The notes under the pieces: generated by a model | Databases searched by the model: none | Seen by the model: the letters and a program-made list of their open reading frames with translations, nothing else | Told to the model about the DNA's origin: nothing | Program-made: the position numbers and the translations under genes | Shown: positions 28,501 through 37,500 of the stretch, piece after piece | Numbering within the stretch: the first letter of the stretch is position 1 | How the letters are laid out: the number at the start of each line of letters is the position of its first letter | Assembly: GCF_041381155.1 (NCBI RefSeq) | Contig: NC_091144.1 | Coordinates: 15,881,544 to 15,945,543, forward strand | Source: Argopecten irradians | Taxonomy: Eukaryota > Mollusca > Bivalvia > Pectinida > Pectinidae | Length of the DNA stretch: 64,000 nucleotides | Direction: 5' to 3'

Positions 28501-31500
28501 AACGCGAAAATAAGTCTCCGTAAAAACAAGTTAGTTTACACTATAATATGTTTGAACTATCTAAATACTGATCTTTTGGGATGTGATGGTATTTCACCTT
28601 TTGGGACCAACGAAATCACTTCGTAATGAGTATATTTCGTTATACACTTAGTGCATATATCTTTAGGAACCTTGACTAGGATTGCAGATCATTTCGTTAT
28701 AACCATGAATTCTTTGAAAGTGTGTTCGTTATAGATGTGTTTTACTGTATAACATTAGCATCATTTTTCAGTGATTTAAGGGAGATAACAGGGAATATGA
28801 ATAAAATAATTGACAACCAAACCAAGCTACAGTATTAAAAAGGTAAAACCAATCACTTTTCACCCTCTTTTTCCTTTTCGTCCCATATTTTTTTTCTTTC
28901 CTCTATTTTCCCTCATCCTAAAAACAAAATGAACCAGAAAAATAATGATGCACTATCTTGAATATACTTTTCTGTACTGACAGACATATTTACCATAATC
29001 CACTAGTGACACAACGTCTAAGAGGGAGTTATCATGGTCACCGTTACCATCGACGACGGCGGACGATGACGAACGAGATGGTTCATGTCTCAAGCTTCCT
29101 TTAAAACAAAGGAAACAGAAATATTCATTAGCATAAAGATGATTTTAGCATTGATGAAAATAATTGTTACGAATTCATTACAATCGCCAAAGTAAAATAA
29201 ATAGGTCAAATTATCGTTTCGTAGTGTTTGTAAGGTAACGAGTATAGTATATGTAAATCACAAATTCGGTTATGTCAGCGAGAAAACACAATCACGATTT
29301 TGACTGACGAGAAAAATAATTTAAATAATTAGACATCAAAATTACTCTCCGTTAATAATTTCGCAGATTAAGTTGTCAGGGTAGATCTATATATCATTCA
29401 ATCATTTCTCAATATTTCGCGAATCACATTTTCGCGTTCAGAGCAATGACCCGCGAAATATCAAAATCATCACCCCGGCTAAAATAACCGGTTTTATGGT
29501 AACATTTCCCAAAGCAAATTGTTAAAGAAATTGTATTTTTATCATTTTAATTGAATAAATCTACCTCGTTAGAAGATGTTTATTGTTACGCGATTATCGT
29601 CTGTGAAAACTAAATCGTATAAAAATCACAAAAGCATAACATCACAATTCAGTTCCAGTAATGACACATTACTAATGTATCTGGTTCAATACCAATAACC
29701 TGTTGCATCCTGAAAAACCCCATCTTCTACATATATATACATACAGTTTTTAGTAATTAAACATCATTAAAAAATATCCGTAACTACAAAATCCCACATT
29801 CAAATTTTATGTCTTATAATTATGATATGTTTATACTGGTATATATCATAAACCACACTGTATATATTATGTATTTTGCTGTATACTACATGTAGTTAAG
29901 ACGAAGGGAGAGAACTCATATAGGCTATGCCTGTTATTCAGTCTTTTTTTTCAAATTCTTTTTTTGAAATAATATTTGTAGAAATTGAAAACTGTACCTG
30001 GCTGTGATGTCTGTTGGCCTGTTTCATACTTTTGTTCTTGATTTTTAGGTGGTTGTTGGCTCCTGATGAAATTCTGTTTTGATATCAAAAATCAGAATAA
30101 ATCAAGGTGTCCTCACTGTGATTTAACAAAACATAACACTTATTGATAAATATTGATAATATATCGTATTTTGTATTTTTAACATGTATTAAAATGTTGA
30201 AAAATAGTGACATATTTTTAGATCGTGCAATGAAACGGACAAAAATATAAAAATAAGTTTCAATATGATTATCAGTGTATCAGAGAACTAGAGGTACCAG
30301 CAGAAACAGTGGCGGCAGTGGGTAAAGATGTCTCGACATATTACCACAAACTTTCCACCTCTTAGATAAAATTGTATAATGACGTTTTATATTGTTCTTT
30401 ATATATATTTTCTCGTAATCCTTTTTCCCCAATTTAAAACTAAATTCAATTAATTGTTTCAGATACAATGCATATCGAATTATCATGTACCGATAGACTA
30501 CATTAGCATTAATTTGAAATTATGATTAAAAAAAAAAATAAAAAAAGAAAAATTTGAGAAAAAACCCAAGTTCATTGTATAGCATACATAACAGAAAAGA
30601 AAGACTTTTCCGCGAGGTATGTTTGCTTTCACAGACGTCTTCTGCCGTCTGTGAAAGAAGAACTGATAAAAGATAATGTATGTTCTTTTTCATTTAGATT
30701 TTCCTTCACAACTACAATGAATCGTTTCATTGTTTTACATATAACAGTCATAATTATATATATATAGCAAACAGGACAAATGGAAAATTGTAGCAAAAAG
30801 ATTAGTAAAGTAAAATAATTATATGAGTGAAATATTATAAAAGAATAAACATGCTGTGTAAAGATGAAAACTATCGATACCTGTACGACTTAAACCAACT
30901 ATTGAATGAATAAAACTAATTCGATATGTTATCGAAAGTCGACTTTTGTGCAGCTGATGTATATTCTGGTGTTAAATAATTTCAAAATGAATACTGTTTT
31001 GTTGTTGTTAACGGCCCAACGACGACTTAAGTCATTTATAGCCAAAGATGAATACATGAACTTACTTCAAGCTTTACATGAAGTTACATACTACAGAGGT
31101 TCTCGGCATGTTTTGAAGACGAACAAAATTATATATGGTTCGTTTATGTGTCTTATGTCCTAATAAAAGCCAGGGGCAATTAATGATGATTGGACAGGTA
31201 TAGTAAGTACAATTTCGAGAGAGCCAGGGGAATGAGAAGAAAGGTAGCGAGTTCGAATCTCATGTGGAACAGTTGCCAGGTATTATTCGCCGGACGATGG
31301 GTTTTCTCCGGGTACCCCGGCTTTCCTCACCACCCTAAACATGACATGTCCTTAAATGCCTTGTCCTTTGATATACGTTAACACAATCAAACACAATCAG
31401 GAGAAACATAATGGACTAACGTTCAGTACGAGGGAATCACTTCACATGTTATCCAAACTTACTGGTGGGTATATGTTCCAACACCTAACCACTCGGCAAC

Positions 31501-34500
31501 CGAAGCCTTACATAATGCAAAATGTGACCAACTCTATTGATTTAATTCATAACGTCAACAATATCAACTGTGCAGATTGTAAAGAAGACAGATGAGATAA
31601 GATACCGGGAAGGGGTTACGGCAAGAGTGGCATATTTGATAAAATAAGCGACGAACAAAAGCTGTTTGCACTCTGTAACGTAAGCTACAACAGTAACATA
31701 TATTTATGATACATTTCATCTCTTATTTTTTTGAGAGAAAAAGTGTCCCAATATAGCTATGCTAAGTATCATAAAATACCTTCAATTAGATTTACATTGA
31801 TCGTAACTATTCTTAAACCTATAGTTTTCACCAATGCCAACATCAACCCTTCTGGATATCAGTTTAATAATAGAAAAAAAACCCCAAAAAAACCCCAAAA
31901 AAAAAAACCCCAAAAAAAACGGCAATACATTGTTTGATGTTTCATATGGTTATCAAGTTACCTGATTTGATACAATGATCGATTGAAAATGAAATGTATC
32001 TTAATCTGAATTACTTCATATAGAGATGTCTTATTTGTTTTCTTTAAAAACAGATTGATTGCAAAATCACATAAATATCGGTACTTAATAATTTTAATAT
32101 CTTGCTGTTTTTAGTTTTGACAATTACACATTAGTCTAATAGTTGTTATTTGCTTTTGATGAAAGAATGAAATATTTTAGATGAGGTATAATATGATATG
32201 TGTACATTTGTACATTATAATACATATAATGATAAATATAGAAAATTTGTTCACTAATTTTTTTGTCAATTGTTTGTAAACCGAAATGTAAATAAATAAA
32301 AAAAAAGGAAACAAACGCTTACCCAAGCAAAACTAAAACTAGGTGGTTAAATATGTGGTTAAAACAAGCTAATGGTAGGAAGCATCTCCACCTGTGAATG
32401 ATCGAAAGTTGATGACGTCACGCCTTTAGGATGACGCAATGCTGGTGATTTGTTCAACTCAGATTCGCGTGACTGCATTCCATACGGCTCGACTCCGAAA
32501 TGTCCCGGTACCTTTGGCGTCTGTTGGTTTTTTGAACTCTTACTGAGTGAAATTCCATGAGACACTGTTGATAAATTTACTGGCTGACCTGTTCTTGTGT
32601 CAACTGGAATATACATTACATGGTTTGCCTGACCACTTGAACGTCCATCTCTTTTACTTTCACTGCCAAATGATCGGTCATTTTCTTCTGGTCGTCTTGT
32701 TTGACCTTGACCCTGTTGAATTTCACCTATATGACCAGAGAAAGATTGACCTGACCGCACGTTATTTGTTAAATGACTTTGAACTCCAGAAATGTCATTT
32801 GATTGGATCTTACTTACGTGACCTTGTCTTTCACCTCCAGAAAACATTTGAGGGGTTAAAAAAGTGTTCTGGTTACTGTTTTGACTTGTGGCCTTTGCAA
32901 ACGATCCAATTGGGTACCTTTGTGAGGTTGAAACATCATCCACTGTATTAACATGACCTGTGACCTTTCCGAAGTGTCCGACAGAATGTACATGCGATTT
33001 TGGAGTATCTGTCGATATATTACTTTGACCTGTTACCTTTGCGAATGGTCCAATAGGATGCCTTTCTGAGCTTGAAATTTCCATCGATTTATTTTCCTGA
33101 CCCATGGCCTTTGTGTTGTGAATTTGAAATATCTGTCGCCATGTTACTTTGACCCGTAACGTTTACGAATGGTCCAGTAAGGTGTCTTTGTGAATATGAT
33201 GAGTCGGCGGTATAACTGGGTATATCTATTTGTCGATGCTGAGAAACAGGAAAATTGGGAACTCCTGGAGCCATATTTCGAACTGAATTATGGGAACGAT
33301 CACGATAATCATTGTGCACGTTCATCTCTTCTGGCGGAGCAGTTAAATAGGAGTCTCTGAACTGCTGGTTTAGTTGCAAACTTCGCAGCTGAGAATTATG
33401 TGTATGTTTTAAGTCCGATTCACTTTTGGAGCGTGGTACATACTGTCTTCGGTCAAACTCACGTCCCTGTACCATCGGCAGTGGCGGGGGATGTACCATT
33501 GCTAGTGTCGTCTGATCATACATGTCGGTAGCTAGAGGTTTCTGTAAGGCATTACCGTTACATTCTGGGATAACGCTATTAGAATGTCCTTCATATCCGG
33601 ACGCAGTAGTAGTGCTATTAACATTCAAAGTTTGTGGGCTAAAGTGTTGCACATTTCTTTTTTCTGACTCATGAGGTTTTTGTGTTGGCAAAGTGCCCGG
33701 TAATTTACTATAGCTAATGTGGGATCGAGATAAGTTTCCAAAAGAACCATGACTTTCTGATTCTTCGTTATTAGTCTGACCAAAATGGAAAACGCCGTCT
33801 TCTCTTTCCATTCTCGGTGACAATTGTTTACTTTGTACATTATTCCCTAGGGCCCTGGAATCCGTCAGAGGATGAGCATCGTTGTCATCGTGATATTGAC
33901 CTTTGCCATGTTTACCGTATCCTCTCATCTGAGGGGAAGGTCGGCTGGTTGTGTCAGATACAGTTTGCTGATCAGGTACAAACAATGAATTTTGTTGACT
34001 AGCAGCCTTTTTCTTATGTTTGTTTCCGTTCTTTACCACTTTAGTATTATCTTTCCTTGTTATTTGATGTCCTTCGTTGGCTCTTTCATTAAAGTCTGAT
34101 TCGTTATTTAAAATCTCCATGTCGGACTCCTCCGTGCTGTAGCTATCACTCAGACAATTCTTCCGTAGAATCTTTTGCCAGGGAGGCGAATTTTTATCGG
34201 GATGTTGGTTACTCTTTTGACCAATGAAATCGTTAGCATTTTGCCTGCAATATCAAATAATGAAAACATTATTTTAGCAATCATTTGATACAGCATAGTC
34301 TTTTTTGTTAAGTTCAAATTCAACCTCCTATACATTTCTGATTTAACACTGTATTTATTTATGATGAACACCAGTAAAGCCCCGGTCACACATTCACGGA
34401 TAACTTTGCAGGATTAGCTACGGATACAATCCGGCATCATTCGTGGTATTCTGTAATGGTCCGCAGATTTCCGTATAGTAGCCGTTGTCTTCCGTAGTTA

Positions 34501-37500
34501 CACTTGGAAGTATATTCAGTTCCGTGACAAACTACCGGCTACAACCGTGGTATGTCCTTACTTAACCGTTTTGGAATGTACTGAACCGTGTTACTGCCTA
34601 TCACAACCGTATTAAACCGAACGTATCAAGTATATAACGGGTTGTTACGGTTAACTACGTAATATTGCGGTTCAGCTACGTAATTAATAAGGAACAATAC
34701 GGTTTGATGCGGATTGTCACGACACAGCACGATATAGTTAAGTTGCTTTACGGATAGGTAAGAATCAACCAGGATTGTCAAGGATGATAACGGTAAAATT
34801 ACGATAAAATACGGAATATTAGGATCTACCACGTTACCAATTCTGTGACAAGACCGACAAGTACAAATTAGCACGGTACCTAAAAGGCCTCGTACTTATA
34901 GGGCCCATGTAGTGATGTGTCATGGCGTAGATATGACCGATAAATGGTACCATTATAACACATCTATACATTGATGCGGTTAAAATGTTAAAAGTGACTG
35001 GAGGCAGAGAAAAGGAATGGCTTTTTCTGAAGACTCTTCTGTGGTATTTGTGCTTAGATTAAAGTTAAATATACATTATAATATGTACATGTCATTTATC
35101 CAAGGGCTATGAAGTACAATGTATTGTGCCGGCATTCTTATGATCCGAAACTGAAATTTGCTATTACATTACTTGGTTACAAGAGATGGTTACCACACGA
35201 TGATATATGGTCTCCAGTTTGTACACATTATCATTTGGGATGCTGGTGGTGATATTCATACTTTACTGAACCCGAACAGTTGCAATATGTACATTGAAGC
35301 TAAATAGTTTGATATGAAATTAGAGTTTCCGTATTAGTTTGGTGCTCTAGATGGCAAAATCAGATGATACCTATATTAATTACAACTATAAAGCGTATCA
35401 TGTACTGGTTCTAACAGCCCTTGCGAATTTCTAATTTAAGTTGTTTAATGTTGGTTCCCAATGTGGAACGATCAGACGATCAGATCGGTAACACCAGAAT
35501 GGATTGAAGAAGGACTTTGAAAATAAATTATTTGGCATTGTTATAACATCCAAAATGACAAACCACTAAACTATCTTAACATTATTGGCGACGACGTATT
35601 TGGTAGGACACCTGGCTTCTGAAGTCTTTCAGAGGGATGCCGCTAACGACTTTTCTAGGGTGAAAGAGTTATAGATAAATTGATGCTTTACTTAAAATGT
35701 ATATATTAACTCTGATTTCATCGTGAACGTTATTCTTTTGAAGGTATAAACTCACCCTCTTGAAGCATTATCTGTTGGTGTATAGTTCATCTGCAGCTGA
35801 AAAGACAAAATTCATTAACTTTCAGAGCTTTCTATTGTATTGGGTGATAAAATACTAAGCAAGCATTTCGTTTTATAACTACTTTTACAATAAACTATTA
35901 TGTCAAAAATATGGTAAGCAAACTTCTGGCAAGCTAACCACCAAATGAGAAAAATGACCGTACCAGTCTTCACAGCAAACGAACATTTAACGATTATCTC
36001 CCGCGTGTTTACGTTCAGATATCTTTTTATTATATGCAGGTTTATTTAATTTGTGTGTGGGTGTTTTTATGGGTTTTAGGTCATAAGCTTTTTCTTGATA
36101 TCAATTTTGCTATTATCTTAACGATTTGATGCCTTTGGAACTTACTTTGTTGCTTTCAAGCGATTTTATGCTTGAATCCTGTGACCTTGCTCTAGTTGTC
36201 TGACTACGATGATGTGATTGCGGAGCTTCCTGGTCGGATTCCAAGACATCGGATACATCACCAAGTGTTTGTGACCTTGACAGGTCAACTTCAGACATTG
36301 ACCTAGTTTTGATTTTGTGTAACTCGCTTTCTGCCTTGTCAGCCCGATCAATCAAACCACTGATAAACTGTTCGAGTTTGCTACGGGCGACAACCTCCTT
36401 CTCAGCGGCAGAACTCAGAAACTTCTTAAGCGAATCAAGATCCCTTCAAAGAAATTATGATAAAAAGTAAAAACAATAAAGAATAAAAAAAATAATGAAA
36501 CTCAGAACATAAATAATGGACGAAAATATTCAAATCCACTTTCTAACAATAATTAAATATTAGTTTTACATTAAATTTTCATTTCATATCAATTGAGTAT
36601 AAGAAGTATACAGCTCATATATTTGGAAAAAATACCTCTCCTTTTCCTGTAGTTTTTGCTCTCTTTGCTGAACTTGTTCATGCAGGTCTGTCATTCTGAC
36701 GTCTTGGTTGCTAGCTTTCTGCGTTAGGTTCTTAACACTTTCCAACATGGCAGCCATTTCAGCCTTGACCTTAACCAGTTCGTCTCGTGACTGCGCTAGC
36801 TCTGCTTCCTTTTCTGCTAAAACATTCTGAAAAGCAGCATCATTGCTTTCTTTGACTTTTGCCAGTTTTTGCTTTGCTAGCTCAAGTTCCTTTTCTTTAC
36901 TTTGAAGTAATTCTGTGAGTGCTTGGTTACTACTATCGGCTTGTTCTGTTAGTGTTTTGGACTGCCAGATTAGTTTTTCGTGAACATTCTTCATACTCTC
37001 CAACTCCTGGAAAGCTTCCTGTAATTGGTTATCTTTGGCCTGGACGAGGTGCTGCAGTCGGGCTGTTCCTTCATTGGCCTTCTGGTAGAGACCAATACTC
37101 TCCTGGACCAAATCACCCTGCTCAATTCTACAATCAAACGATTCGAGGGTCAATGCTTATAGTATGGATGTATATTTTACTGGCATCTTCTCATTTATTC
37201 TGAAACCTATTTATTTTGTCAAGATTATTTATTTTATATTTACCTTTGTTCAGGTATTTCACACTTCAAATCGAATCAGGTAGGCATGTCAGTATATAAT
37301 ATTAATTATCATATTATATTTTTGAAATAATTAAGTTGTTGTTATGGTGACATATGATTACGACTTACTTGAGTTTTTCGAGCTCCTCATTAACCTGACG
37401 GAGTTGTCGTTCCTTGGTCTGTACTGTCTGCTGTAAGGTGGCGCGATCTTTGTCAGCCTGTTCTAACAAGGTATTTGTTCCCTGAACCAAACGTTCCCTC

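Larger units (their letters stand above)
30074..32391. other. FBXO41-like intron 5
   Basis: AT-rich intron. It holds a SINE (31,200-31,400) and an A/C tract (31,874-31,920). Nothing else is supported. Confidence 0.5.
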
